Origin: Cyanophora paradoxa | Lineage: Eukaryota > Glaucocystophyceae > Cyanophorales > Cyanophoraceae | Direction: 5' to 3' | Assembly: GCA_004431415.1 (NCBI GenBank) | Contig: QPMI01000107.1 | Coordinates: forward strand, 1-64,000 | DNA: 64,000 nucleotides | Shown here: positions 20,601 to 35,600 of the stretch, in pieces | How positions within the stretch are numbered: the stretch's first letter is position 1 | Layout: the number at the start of each line of letters is the position of its first letter | Notes under the pieces: model-generated | The model's input: only the letters and a program-made list of their open reading frames with translations | Databases searched by the model: none | What the model was told of the DNA's origin: nothing | Position numbers and translations under genes: made by a program

Positions 20601-23600
20601 GACGCTCGTTTTAAGGCCCCCACGGCCATGCACCCTTGCAACAACCTCATGCTTGACGCCTCCACGACTGGCGGCACTTGCGGTCGGCGCGTCATTTACA
20701 AGTGGGGCTTCGGTGCGCCTCTTGTGCGATGCTTCCTTCACCGATCCTGATCCTGAACCGCCTTCGCAGAAACGCTCGCGCCGAACAACATCTCCGTCGA
20801 TGCGATTCGCGCCATCGTGGAGTCGGCGAACAGCACCATCGTCCAGATCCCCAAGGAGCTGTTCGACCCTGGCCAGACGTACACTTTCAGCCTGACCGTC
20901 ACGAACGCGTTTGGTCTGTCGTCGACCACCAAGCAGTCCACTGCCGTGTTCCCGATCGACGTTCCCATCGCCATCATCTACGGCGCTCGCGACTTCTTCC
21001 CTCGAAGCGAGAGCCTGCACCTTGACACTGATCTTATTCCCGCGTACTGCCTTGGAATCACTCTGGGCCAGCTCCCGCCACTCGGCTTTGACGTGAGTCC
21101 TTTGAAACTTGAGTCTTCTTCTTTGTTAGCCTCAACCTTGTGCGCAGTGGGCCGTGCGCGCTCTGAGCCCCCCAGGGCCCGAGCTCGCCATACCCGACGC
21201 GTCCTTCGACTCGTCGCGGCGCCAGCTTATCATCCCGGTCAAGGCGCTCACTCCCGGCACGCTGTACGGATTCACCTTCCGCGCATATCAGATCGAGAAG
21301 CCTACCGTGTACGGCGAGGCCTTCGCAATGGCTTTCGCCAAGTACTCACCGCTCATCGTCGATATTCCGGAGACGGACCGCACTGTGACTCAGCAGGTTC
21401 CTGAGAGGCTCACGTGCCAGGCGACTGATCCCGATGCGGGCTCCACGGGCACCTGGCAACCCGCGCCGGCTGAGCAGCGCCGTCGCCTAGCCAACCTTAT
21501 CGACGACTTCACGACGCGCACCAACCGCCGCCGCGCCCTCCTGGGTGACGAGCACGTGGTTGTCAAGCCGACGGTCGATGAGATCTCGTGTATCTCCGGC
21601 GGCACGGACGGCACTTGCGTCATCTACTTCGGTGAGCGCTCTCCGACTCTTGCCCAGATGTCCCTCGAATATCCCCGCAGGCTACGATAACCCGTCCACG
21701 AGGACGGTCGTGCAGCATGTGGTGACTGAGCCCGGCACCGCACCGACGTACAACACGCTGTACCTGCCTTTCGGCGTGTCGAACGTGTCGATTCCCCACG
21801 AGTTCATTCCCGGCCGCCAGTACAAGGTGTTCTACATCACTGTCCCGTGTGTCCCTTGCACGCAGACATACGCGTGGGCGCTCAAGACGAGCTCTGCGGA
21901 CTCCGCCATCACCGCTTCCGCCAACCCGTGCTTCCCGCCGACGGACAGCGCCCCAACGTTCGATACCACCAGCAAGAAGTGCACGGTCATCAAGCCGGAC
22001 ACGGCAGTCGTGCAGACGTCTGATGCGAGCTACGAGTGGTACTGCGAGGACCTGTCTGCCGCCGGAACTCCGTGTTCCGAGTTCATCGAAGCGTTTTCTG
22101 GCGGAATTCCCACAGGCGACACGCTCAACTTCATGTTCCGGCCGGGGTTCAACTTCCCCTTCAAGTTCACCTGCAACGGTTACGTTGGGAACAAGGCCGG
22201 CAAGGACTACGTGACGCTCACTTCAGTCGCTGGTAACGGTCCGACGGTCCTGGTTTATGGCGTCTTCGATGAGTACGGCAAGCCGTTCCCGAAGATCCAG
22301 GACGGCGATCGCTACATCCCGATCGTCCCGTGGAACCGCCCCCTCATGTTCCAGACCAAGGTGACGTCGAACGTCCCCGTCGGTACTGATCCGACGGTGA
22401 CGTACGAATGGTCGCTGCCGCCCTCGGACATCGCTCTCGAGTACGGCAAGACGATTTCGACGACGAGCCGCTACAACGTGCCGACTCTCATTGTCATGAA
22501 GAACGTCGTAACTCCGGGCGCCATCTACCGCGCGACGGTCACCGCTCAGGATGCCCTCAACAATGTCGCGTCTGGTTACGTCGAGTTCAAAGTCGGCACG
22601 CCGCCGCTCACGCGGTCGCCCATTGGCGGCTTGATTGTCACTCCGACGAATGGCACGGCCATGGGATCCGGCCCCGAGACTACGCTGTTCCGCCTGACCG
22701 CGCTGGACTGGTACTCGCCGTTCGGGCCCGTGGACTTCAAGTTCTACTACATTCCTCCCCGCCAGCAGCAGAACAATACTATTTGGCTGTTTGAGGATAT
22801 CGTGAACGGCACCGTCCGCAATGACACCGATGGGCGCGAGGAGCTCATCAGCGGGTGGAACCCCTCGAACACTCGCGGCAACGTCCTGCTCCCCGCTGGA
22901 GTCCTGCCGTACTACTACATCACGTATGCGATGCTCGATTGATGACTGTCGATCTTGCGCTTACTGCGATGCAGTTGTGTGGTCTACGTGCGTGACATCT
23001 ACGGAACGGAAGTCCGCGCGTTCACCCGCGCGAGCGTGCTCCCTCCGCGGTTGACGGTACGCAACTGCTAAGAACGTTGATGTTGACCAGAGGGTTGAGT
23101 TCACTTCAGATTTGGTCGATCACGAACCGCACTGTTGGCTGGGCGGCGGACATGATCAACATCGGTGATCCTGGCGCAGGCCTGAACTCCATTCTCGCCG
23201 GCGCGCATCTGATCAACTGGGGCGCGAACGGAACTGCGGCCACGTGCTCGGTGTCGCTCCCTGCGCTGGTCAGTTCCTGGAGTGACGACGATCCGGCCAA
23301 CCCCACGGACGAGGCCGAGTACATGTACATGAAGGGGCACTACATCGTACGCAACGACTGTCTTTTACTTTCCTTCTGCCCGTGAGAACCTTATTACACC
23401 TTTCCATCTTAGGTTCAGAACGAGGGCCGCACGGCCATCAGGGGCTCGCTCACGGTCACCTGCCAACAGGTGTCCACGTTCGCCAGCATCGCTGAAACAG
23501 GCAACCCACTCGAGACGAGGATTCCCTACTCGAATCCTTATTCGAACGACGGTGGTTTGAACCAGCGCCTCCATCCGGATAACACCATCTACGATGACTC

Positions 23601-26600
23601 GTTCAACCTTACCGATGTCGGCTGGGCCATGCCCGTCGGGGGCTCCTCCAGCTTCGACTTGATCGTCCGTTGCCCGAAGGGCCAGCAAGCACGGTGCCTG
23701 CTGCCGGTTTGCAGCTGCCCGACCGGGGATCAGAATCTGGCGATGCCCGAGTCGCTTGACAAGCTGATGACTTTGGTACAACGATCTTATTCCGTTTACC
23801 GTGGCTATCATCTCTAACTTTGTGAAAATGCAGGCCGCAAATATCACCTACCAGCTCAGCCGCGGCTCGATTCCGGACGCCGAAGTCGAGAAGTGCATCA
23901 ACGTCATCAACGGGATCTTTGGCAACACGAACACGGACGCCATCATGACCGGAACCACTCGAACCGCCGCCGGCATCCTGTCTGAGCTCCTTCGTGTCAT
24001 GTTTGTTTGGGCCTGCTTTTCCATGGCTTTTCCCGCAGCTGACCGCCTGCCGGCAGCGAGGCGGGCCAGCTCCCGTACGACGTTACGTATGCGGCTGTTG
24101 AATCACTGAACCGAATGCTGTGGAACCAGAACCAGCCGAACGATGTCGCGTGCGTTTCGGTTTTGTGTGCTCACAATATCGATCTATCTCACGCACCCTT
24201 TGTTCACAGGACCGGCCGCCCCGACGCGCCTTCGGTCAAGCTGTCGAATATCACGATCTCGTCGATCTTCGTCACCGTCAACTATCCGTCATCCGTGAAC
24301 CCGAGCGACGTGATCATGACGATCGTGTACCGCAAAGGGCCTGAAGACGCGGAGCCGGTGCTGCTGGAGAGCCTACCGAACGGGCAGAACTCCTTTAACG
24401 ACGAGGGGCTTCACTACGGCACCGTCTACACTTACACGGCGACCTTCACCCTGTCGAACGCGATCACCAGCCAGTTCTCCGATCCGGTCTCTGGCCTCAC
24501 GCTCCTCCCCGTCGTGCCTACCCCGGTGATCACTGAAATCATCGATGTCACCGAGAACTGTGAGCCTCTCGCTCGCTTGAGATTTGCTTTTACGTTCTGA
24601 ACTCGTTTCTTCGCAGTCGTTCAGCTGGCGTTCACGGCGGAATGGACAACGAATGGCATCGATGTCGATTCCATCCAGGCGAATCACACGCAGTACCCCA
24701 TCTCCGTCCTTTCTGCGCCAACAAAGCGGAGGGCGAACCGCCGTATGCTGGCCGCCGGCGAGCTTGCATTCAACGTACCGAGGGTCAGGGTCACTGAGTT
24801 CGGCGCGCTCAACTTCAGCGACTTCGACCTCGCTCCGGGGTCTGTGTACGACTACAACATCATGGCCCACGCTGAGAGCGGGGCCTTCTCCGCGGGATCG
24901 CCGGAGTACCGCATCACCACGTGCCCGTCGCCTCCGTCCCTGGAAGTCATCTACGTGACCTTTAACTCTGTCAACGTCTCGGTCGTCGAGCCGCTGGATA
25001 GGTCCGCTCAGGTGGCCGTTCGGGCGTACCTGAGGCGCCGCTTCGAGCGCTCGGGAGACGACGTGACGCTGCTGGTGAAGGAGGACGTCACCCCGAAGCT
25101 CGATGTGACGCTGCCTTACTTGGACAAAGGAGTGCTCCCGGGGCGCGTGATCATCTACTCGGCGCGGTACGCAGTCCTCAACTACGAGAAGCTGTACTTT
25201 TCGCGCTGGACGGAGAACATCCCCGTCTACACTCCGCCGAGTCCCCCGGCGATTGAGGCGACGCCCGTGAACTCGACCTGCGTCAGCGTCACTGTCTCGT
25301 GCCCTGCTGACGCCACGGAGCAGTACATCCGCAACGTGACCATCTACCGTGATGGCACACCGATCGCCACCCTGCCCGCCTGCGACGGGAACACGGACCC
25401 AGTTACCATCGTCGACTGCGGTGTCATTCCGGGCGGCGACCACACGTACACCTCGACTTTCAACGGCGATCACGGCACGACCTCTGAATCATCCCAGGCT
25501 GCTCCCACGGAGCTCCCGCCATCGCCCCCGACTCTCGGCAAGGAGAACGTGAAGGACAAGAGCGCCGACATTAACATTTTCCTTCCTACCGACGGCAGCG
25601 CCACCGGGAACAACTCCGTGGTCGGGGCGTACCTGCTTCGCAACGGCGAGCCCGTCAATGATGTTTCGGGCGGCCCGTTGAACGAGGGCGGCTGGGTCGA
25701 AGGGCCCGGCGACTGGACGTACCCGGACTCGGCCCTCAGCCCCGGCACCGAGTACACGTACGAAGCGTACATCGTCCGCGAAAACGGCCTCAAGTCCGCG
25801 ACGTCTGAGCCGCTGACGTTCTGGACGCCCTGCTCCCCGCCGCAAGTGGAGGCGACGTCGCCGACCACGGATTGCATCACAGTAATCATCACGCTCCAGG
25901 ACCCCGTTTCCTCTGCGCTCGTGATCAACGTCACGAGGTCCACCGAGGGCGAGGCTCCCGTGGATGTCCGGTCGATCATCGTGCAGCCCAATGTCACCGT
26001 ATACTCGTTTGAGGACTGTGGCCTGAACGCGGGCCGCCCGTACAACTACACGGCTACCGTGGACGGCAAGGGCGACACGACCTCCGACCCTTCCAAGCCG
26101 GCCGAGGAATCGACCGTGCCCCCGCCGCCCATCCTTACTCTCGGCCCGGACCCGATCACCAAGGACAACGCAACTTTCACGATTTCCGTGCCCGATGGCA
26201 CCAATGCCGACGACATCAAGTCTTTCAACGTGTACTGCAACGATAAGAAAATCGCCAGCGTCACGCTTCCTGCGGATCAGTCGAGTGTCACGTTCACGCA
26301 CGATATCCACATCCCCGGCCATTTCTGCAAGTGCGTTGCATCGTTGATTGTCTGGCAGTCGTCCGGTCTCAACTCACACACCTCGCAGTTACTCGGCGGA
26401 AATCGTGTCAAAGTGGGATGAGGTTTCGAAGGAGTCCGAAGATCTCCCGTTGACAACCTCGCCTCTGGCGCCGTTTCCGGCTTGGGTCCCGTCGGGCGAG
26501 GACGCGAGCGAGGATCAGAAGTGCCGGTTCAAGAACACCATCAAGGCGACCGAGGTCACAATCACCGTTGCGTACCCAAAGGACGACCCATCGGGTGCCG

Positions 26601-29600
26601 AGAGCGGAAGCACCGTGACTCTGCTCGTGCTCGTAGTAAATGGCCCCTCGGGTCAGGAGCAGGTTCTTACGCCGCACACGGACGCTCAAAATTACAACAT
26701 CACGATTGTGAACCTGCAGCCGGACACTGTGTACATGATCATCACCTACTACCACGGCATCGGGACTGCCCGGTCGTTCAATTCGAGCGTCACTGTCCGG
26801 ACTGCACCGTCTCCGCCGTCTGTTGAGATCACGGACACCTCGAAGACACACGTTTTCTTGTCGCTGGAATACCCGCAGACAGGGGGCAGCTTCTTGGACA
26901 TTGATTTGAAGCGGCTGCTCGCTGATACCGAGGAATGGAATCCAGTAGTTGGGTCACCCTTCCAGCCCGGAACACACAACGACAGCGCCGGCATCCTCCC
27001 TGGCCGGTACTACTCTTACATCGGCCGGATCGTTACTGCGGTTTCCGGCGTGTGCTCTGACTGGTCCACCGCGGTCTCGAACTGGACTGAGATCTATCCT
27101 CCGATCATCCACGTGGACCCTGCGAACAAGACCCTGTCCGGCCTCGGTCCTGCGGTCACGAACGAGAGCGTGCGCATCAATATCGAGTATCAGACGCTCG
27201 AGAACTGGCGGGTAGTGTCCGTGGTGTACCTGTATCGTAATCGCTCGGAGGCGTCCATCGGCGATCTCGTCGTCTATGGGCAGCCTGATCGGAGTACGGA
27301 GCTCTCTCCGCCGACTCTCATCGACCTGACGGCGAAGCCTGGAAACCGGTACAACTACGTTGCGCGGTTCGATGGCCCAGGCGAGGTCACTTCGGACTGG
27401 TCCAACGAGATCTGGGTCACCACTCCTCCCTCGGCTCCGATCTTGAGCCTGATCTATGCCGATGACGACATTATCACCATCGACGTGCTGCCGCCCACGG
27501 ACGGCAGCGCGTTCAACCCCGATGTCCCCGTCTCCATCTTCATTATTCGCGTTGTCGTTAACGAAACTGGTCGCTTCCCTTCCGACCCTATCCGAGTGGA
27601 CGAGTTCGGCCCGTGGAACGACTACGGTATCAGCCCTGACGCCCGTGAGCCTGCAACTCAGTTTGAATACGTGGCGTACTTGGAGACAGCCGATCAATTC
27701 AAGTCGCCGGAATCGAACCGCGTCGATGTCGTCACCGCGCCCACGAGGCCCATCGTTGACGCGGACTACAGCGGCGTAATTTTCATCGACGTACTCCCTG
27801 GGCTCATCGAGTACAGTCCGGTCAACGCGTCCGATGTGCCTATGCAGATCGTGATGCCGGATGACGGCAGCTACGGTGTGGCGACCGCCATCGTAATCTA
27901 CCGCGATGGGCTCATCGTGGAGTCTGCTCTCTCGATGGACGTGATTGACTGCAAGGACACTTCTGGAAAGAAGTGCGTGTACTGGCGGGACGCTGGCCGC
28001 TCCTCGGCCACATCATACAAGTACGCGGCCTCCTTCAAGACGGCGCAACCTCTGGTCAACTCGCTCCAGTCGGACAACTACACGATCGTCACTGCGCCGG
28101 TCAAGCCTGTGCTGGGGGCGTACTCGACAACTACCGACCACAACGTTACGATCAGCGTCCCGTATCCGGCGGGGTCTGCAGAGAGTGACCGCAGCGCGTC
28201 CGTCATCGAGGACACCCAGTGCTTCCGCCTGAGGGTCGGGCAGGACTCGTGGAGAACCCTCGATCCTCTACTTCTCTCTGGCGGCGAGGACAAGTACACC
28301 CTGGTCGATCGCAGCGTAAAGGAAGCCGCGGCTGTCTACAGGTACAAGTGCCTTTTCCGCGGCACCCCTGGCCAGCCGATCTACGACACGAAGAGTGTCG
28401 AGTCGGAGGCGCTGGATGTGCATCTCCGCCCGGACCCCCCCGTTCTTGGTGGAACGACTGAGAACTCCACGGCTATTACATTGACTGCGACGACCACTGG
28501 ACTGAGTGCTGATATCACGAACGGGACCCGCTTCGAGTGCAACGACACACTCATTGTTGTGACGGTCCCTGCTTCGGAATCCGGTGTGACCTCAACGCTG
28601 CTCGGTCAGCTCAAGCCCGGTACAGTGTACATCTGCGTCGCGATTCTGGAATCCCCGTACGGAGACTCGGCACCGTCACCACCGAAGGTCATCTCTACGG
28701 ACCCCGCGCTGCCCCCGACTGTTGTTTGGGCTTGGAGTAGCGAGCTCGGTGGCAGCACGAACTCTACTGCCGTCTGGCTTCGGGTGGACAATGTTCCGAA
28801 CCCGAACGTGCCCGACATTCAAGTTGGCCAAGTCGTCATCCTGACGGATGCCGATGTTCTTGTCACGACCCTGACGTCAAGTCCGTGGACGTTTGTGCAC
28901 GCGGGCCTGATCCAGCGGACTGAGTACAAGTACAAGGCTTACTACACTACGCAGGGGGCGGACTCCCTTGTTAGCTCCGTGGCGAGTGCATGGACAGCAC
29001 CGGCTGCTCCAGTTGTTTCGATGACGGACCGCACCCACACGAGCATCTCGCTTTCGATCACCGAGGACGACACTGGCGGCGGTGAGAGAATCACGCATAC
29101 CAAGGTCGAGCGCAGGCTGTATACAGCGAGCGAGGATAGCTGGGTTTCGAACTCGGACTGCTCCACCAACAACAAGCTTCCAGACGACAAATGCATGGAC
29201 GACACCAACCTCAGCCCCGGCACCCAGTACGTGTACAGGGCACGCTTCCTTGGCTGGGGAGGTGACGAGGACGTCACGGAGGGCGAATGGTCGACGCCTT
29301 TGAACGTGTATTCCGAGGTCGAGCCGCCTGTCCTCACCTGCGTCTCTGCGACAAAGGACAGCGTGACGGGCTCGATCACATACAAGAACGGCACTGAGGC
29401 AGCCACTGAAGTTCGCGTCACTCGGACTTACCCGGACTCGGATCCTGCGGCGGTCTTGACGGACAGCTCTGACCCGTGGGAAACATCGTTCTCTTCCTCT
29501 TCTCTCTCATCCGGGACAGTGTACAAATTCAAGGCCGTTGTCGACGGCCTTGGCCAGTCCACATCCGCAGATTCGAACACGCTGACGGTGCGGACGGCGC

Positions 29601-32600
29601 CGAGCGACCCGACTCTTTCGCTTGTGTCTGCTGTGACGAACACCAATACCGGTAAGAGCACGATCACCATCCGCGTCGAGCACCCTTCGGATGGCAGCAC
29701 ATCGACCGTCATCTCCAGCCTGATCTATCGCGTGCCTGCATGGGTTGATAGTGATGGGGCCGCCATGCCCTTCAAGGATTCCAGCGCTTCATCCCACGAT
29801 TACGTTGACAGCGACGGAGTTGACGCATCTGCTTCATACACGTATTATGCTCAACTTGAGATCAGCGACACATGCGGAATGAAGGGCAATAATAGTGTAC
29901 ACATCTTGTCAGCGTACTCGAACAACCTCACCATTACGACGCCACCAGTTGCGCCGAACGTCATTAAAGGACCGCAACTAGCGACGACCTCGTCCATCAG
30001 CGTGGAGATCGAGCTTCCCGCGGGTTGGGAGAAGAGCAACGGCACGGAGCTGTACCGGGACGGCAAGCTCATCGTCACGCTTCCGACGCCTGGGCAGTGC
30101 ACCGCGTGCCAGTCAGCATCCGCGGAGTGCTGCCTTGTGTACGAGGACAAGGCCGGCCTCTCGCCGGGCCACGCGTACAACTACACGGCGCTGCTGACGG
30201 TTGACAACGGGGGCGTGCGCGTCACGTCGCCCGAGTCGCCGAAGACCGAGCTGTGGACCGCCCTGCCTGCGCCTGTGCCGGTCATCCACGCGAACACGAA
30301 CTACCCGTCGGTGACGGTGAACGTGTCCCTGCCCGCGAACCTCGAGGATGTTGTGGTCGCGACCAAGTGCTGGGAGAACGCCGCCACGACGCCCTCGCTC
30401 GCAAGCCTGACGAACGAGCCGTTCCTGGCGCTCTTCAGTGTGTCGAACAAGCAGTTCGTGGTGACGAGCACTTCCAGCTTAGTAAGCATGCCTTCCGTCG
30501 ACTGGGCGACGACCTACGTGTGGGTGTGCGTGTACCTCGGCAAGGGGGAGTCGAGGAGCGAGCCGGGCAACGTGACGGTGACGCTGCCGCCGAAGGCCCC
30601 CGTCGTTGCGATGACAATGGTCGACTCGAACACCATCTCCGTGACAGTCGACATCCAGAGCCACAATGCGAGCAAGCAGCTCTCCACCGACTACCAGCTG
30701 ACCTGCAACGACACGAACACGGCGCGCACGGTGGACATCGTGCTGACTGGGCCGGCGACGGTGACCCTCGCTGCCCTGCAGCCGAGCACCACGTACTCGT
30801 GCTGGGCGAAGGCAACGTCGTCGGCGGGCGACTCGCAGAACTCGAACACCGCGTCGGCGACGACGGACGACTCGCCCAAGCCGACCGTCTCGACGACCGA
30901 CGTCAACGCGACCGCCGTGTGGGTGAAGGTGACGCTGCCGGCGCTCATCCCTAATGTCACTGTGAGCGGTGTGCGGATCTGGCGGGCGACGGACGAGAAC
31001 GACGCGTCGTCCTGGAGCGCGTGGGAGGTCGTCGCGACGGTCTCGAGTGCGGATGCCGACGGGGCGTACCGCTACGTGGATGGGGGACGCGCGTCGCAGA
31101 CGAGGTACCGGTACAAGGCGGTGTTCCTCACGCCTGCGTACTCGAAGGAGAGCGATCCTCAGGACGCCCGCACCGGCCCGCCGGCGCCCGAGCTGACACT
31201 GAACTACGCGAAGGCCTACGAGGTGAAGCTCAACGTCACCCAGAGCGGCCTCAAGACCTCTTTCGTCGCCCAGACGCTGATCTGGCGCAACGATACGCGA
31301 ATCTGCACCACGGGGCCCGACGCGCTCGACTCGTGCCTTGACAACAGCGCCGCCGATGTCAGCCCCGGCATCACGTACAAGTATGTGGCACAGTACAGAG
31401 GCGTGGCCTTCTACGGTGGGGCGCCTGACGACCAGAAGTTCGGGGAATTCTCGGCTCCGCTCTACGTGACGACGCCGCTGGTTGTGAAGCCGAGCATCAC
31501 GCACGAGAAGATCACCGCGACGACCGCGGAGGTCTGCGTGACGTACCCGGCAGACGACAGCCGCTTCGAGATCAAGACGACGGAGTTCTCCCGCCTGTAC
31601 CTTCCGGAGGCCGAAGTGAACACGTTCTCGATCACGAGGACAGCCGCGGCCAAGGACTGCAAGACGCTCACGGGCCTGGAGCCGGCGACGACGTCGAACA
31701 TCACGGCTCACTACACGACGACGGGCGTGAACTCGACGACCTCGGACGTCCTGCAGGTCACGCAGGCGAGCCCGGCGGCGCCCCGGCTGTCCGTCGACTT
31801 CGACCCGGCCTACCCGAATGCGACAGCCGTCAAGGTCCGGGTGAAGTACCCGACGCAGCCGGCAGATTCGAGCATGCAGACGAACCCGGAGGAGGATCTC
31901 TTGCCGGTCGTCACCCGCATCGACCTGTACCGCAACGGCTCGCTCGTCGGCTCGCAGACTGCTGTCAGTACGACGGACACGTACGTGTTCATCGACGGCA
32001 GGCTCGCCCCTGGCCTGCTCTACTTCTACGAGGCGACGCTGTTCACCGAGTTCACGAACTCGCCGAACAAGTCGGTCCTGGCAGAGACGGACATCGCGGC
32101 CAAGCCCACGATCACGGCGACCGGCATCGACCGCAACACGTCGGTGATCACGCTGGTGGTGGACCACCCGGTGCCGGAGCAGGGGGCCGCTGTGACGATC
32201 CGCATCCACCGCTCGGATTCGGAGAACGGGGCGTACGAGAAGATTGCGGAGATAGCCAGCAAGCCGGAGCCGGAGGGCGACTACGTGTTCACCGACGCGA
32301 ACCGCGTGGCGGGGACGCAGTACTGGTACAAGGCGGAGTACACGACGTTCGGCGAGCCGGACGGAATCGCTGGCAAGGATTCGGAACTGAGCGTCGCGGA
32401 TGGGGCGTGGACTGCGCCGGCGCCGCCGGCTGTTAGCCTGAGCTCGGCCGAGGTGATGGGTTGGAATGAAGTCACGGTCAGCCTTCACGTGGCGCCGTCG
32501 TTGACGGGCAACTCCGTGACTGGCTTGGTGATCTCGCGCGATGACACGGGTGCCATCATCTGCTCGATGCATGATTCTCCTCAGTGGGTCAACGGTGTGG

Positions 32601-35600
32601 TCGGCATCGCGACGTGTGAGGACGACGACGCGGAGCCCGCGGTGACATACACGTACACGGCCTACTACGTCGGGGAAGAGGAATTGACGAGCAAGCGCGC
32701 GCACTTCAATGTGACGACGCCGCCCGAGGCGCCGGCGGTCGTCAAGGGCCCGTACCTGGCGACGACCTCGTCCATCAGCGTGGAGATCGAGCTTCCCGCG
32801 GGTTGGGAGAAGAGCAACGGCACGGAGCTGTACCGGGACGGCAAGCTCATCGTCACGCTTCCGACGCCTGGGCAGTGCACCCCGTGCCAGTCAGCATCCG
32901 CGGAGTGCTGCCTTGTGTACGAGGACAAGGCCGGCCTCTCGCCGGGCCACGCGTACAACTACACGGCGCTGCTGACGGTTGACAACGGGGGCGTGCGCGT
33001 CACGTCGCCCGAGTCGCCGAAGACCGAGCTGTGGACCGCCCTGCCTGCGCCGCGGCCGGTGATCGATGGGACGACTCCGGTACCCTCGGTGACGGTGAAC
33101 GTGTCCCTGCCCGCGAACCTCGAGGATGTTGTGGTCGCGACCAAGTGCTGGGAGAACGCCGCCACGACGCCCTCGCTCGCAAGCCTGACGAACGAGCCGT
33201 TCATGGCGCTCTTCAGTGTGTCGAACGAGCAGTTCGTGGTGACGAGCACCTCCAACTTGGCCAGCATGCCTTCCGTCGACTGGGCGACGACCTACGTGTG
33301 GGTGTGCGTGTACCTCGGCAAGGGGGAGTCGAGGAGCGAGCCGGGCAACGTGACGGTGACGCTGCCGCCGAAGGCCCCCGTCGTTGCGATGACAATGGTC
33401 GACTCAAACACCATCAACGTGACAGTCGACATCCAGAACCACGCTGCCAGCAAGCAGCTCTCCACCGACTACCAGCTGACCTGCAACGACACGAACACGG
33501 CGCGCACGGTGGACATCGTGCTGACTGGGCCGGCGACGGTGACCCTCGCTGCCCTGCAGCCGAGCACCACGTACTCGTGCTGGGCGAAGGCAACGTCGTC
33601 GGCGGGCGACTCGCAGAACTCGAACACCGCGTCGGCGACGACGGACGACTCGCCCAAGCCGACCGTCTCGACGACCGACGTCAACGCGACCGCCGTGTGG
33701 GTGAAGGTGACGCTGCCGGCGCTCATCCCCAATGTCGCTGTGAGCGGCGTGCGGATCTGGCGGGCGACGGACGAGAACGACGCGCCGTCCTGGAGCGCGT
33801 GGGAGGTCGCCGCGACGGTCTCGAGTGCGGATGCCGACGGGGCGTACCGCTACGTGGATGGGGCCCGGGCGTCGCAGACGAGGTACCGGTACAAGGCGGT
33901 GTTCCTCACGCCGGCGTACTCGAAGGAGAGCGATCCTCAGGACGCCCGCACCGGCCCGCCGGCGCCCGAGCTGACGCTGAACTACGCGAAGGCCTACGAG
34001 GTGAAGCTCAACGTCACCCAGAGCGGCCTCAAGACCTCTTTCGTCGCCCAGACGCTGATCTGGCGCAACGATACGCGAATCTGCACCACGGGGCCCGACG
34101 CGCTCGACTCGTGCCTTGACAACAGCGCCGCCGACGTCAGCCCCGGCATCACGTACAAGTACGTGGCGCAGTACAGAGGCATTGCCTTCTACGGTGGGGC
34201 GCCCGACAATCAGAAGTTCGGGGAATTCTCGGCTCCGCTCTACGTGACGACGCCGCTGGTTGTGAAGCCGAGCATCACGCACGAGAAGATCACCGCGACG
34301 ACCGTGGAGGTCTGCGTGACGTACCCGGCAGACGACAGCCGCTTCGAGATCAAGACGACGGAGTTCTCCCGCCTGTACCTTCCGGAGGCCGAAGTGAACA
34401 CGTTCTCGATCACGAGGACAGCCGCGGCCAAGGACTGCAAGACGCTCACGGGCCTGGAGCCGGCGACGACGTCGAACATCACCGCGCACTACACGACGAC
34501 GGGAATGAACTCGACGACCTCGGACGTCCTGCAGGTCACGCAGGCGAGCCCGGCGGCGCCCCGGCTGTCCGTCGACTTCGACCCGGCCTACCCGAATGCG
34601 ACAGCCGTCAAGGTCCGGGTGAAGTACCCGACGCAGCCGGCAGATTCGAGCATGCAGACGAACCCGGAGGAGGATCTCTTGCCGGTCGTCACCCGCATCG
34701 ACCTGTACCGCAACGGCTCGCTCGTCGGCTCGCAGACTGCTGTCAGTACGACGGACACGTACGTGTTCATCGACGGCAGGCTCGCCCCTGGCCTGCTCTA
34801 CTTCTACGAGGCGACGCTGTTCACCGAGTTCACGAACTCGCCGAACAAGTCGGTCCTGGCAGAGACGGACATCGCGGCCAAGCCCACGATCACGGCGACC
34901 GGCATCGACCGCAACACGTCGGCGATCACGCTGGTGGTGGACCACCCGGTGCCGGAGCAGGGGGCCGCTGTGACGATCCGCATCCACCGCTCGGATTCGG
35001 AGAACGGGGCGTACGAGAAGATTGCGGAGATAGCCAGCAAGCCGGAGCCGGAGGGCGACTACGTGTTCACCGACGCGAACCGCGTGGCGGGGACGCAGTA
35101 CTGGTACAAGGCGGAGTACACGACGTTCGGCGAGCCGGACGGAATCGCTGGCAAGGATTCGGAACTGAGCGTCGCGGATGGGGCGTGGACTGCGCCGGCG
35201 CCGCCGGCTGTTAGCCTGAGCTCGGCCGAGGTGATGGGTTGGAATGAAGTCACGGTCAGCCTTCACGTGGCGCCGTCGTTGACGGGCAACTCCGTGACTG
35301 GCTTGGTGATCTCGCGCGATGACACGGGTGCCATCATCTGCTCGATGCATGATTCTCCTCAGTGGGTCAACGGTGTGGTCGGCATCGCGACGTGTGAGGA
35401 CGACGACGCGGAGCCCGCGGTGACATACACGTACACGGCCTACTACGTCGGGGAAGAGGAATTGACGAGCAAGCGCGCGCACTTCAATGTGACGACGCCG
35501 CCCGAGGCGCCGGCGGTCGTCAAGGGACCGTACCTGGCGACGACCTCGTCCATCAGCGTGGAGATCGAGCTTCCCGCGGGTTGGGAGAAGAGCAACGGCA

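Noticed and set aside
30479-32704. Long antisense open frame (741 codons) inside the FnIII array, recurring in each repeat unit
   Set aside because: Its Arg/Val/His-rich product is the mirror of the coding strand. It recurs only because the sense repeat does and shows no ordered protein features.
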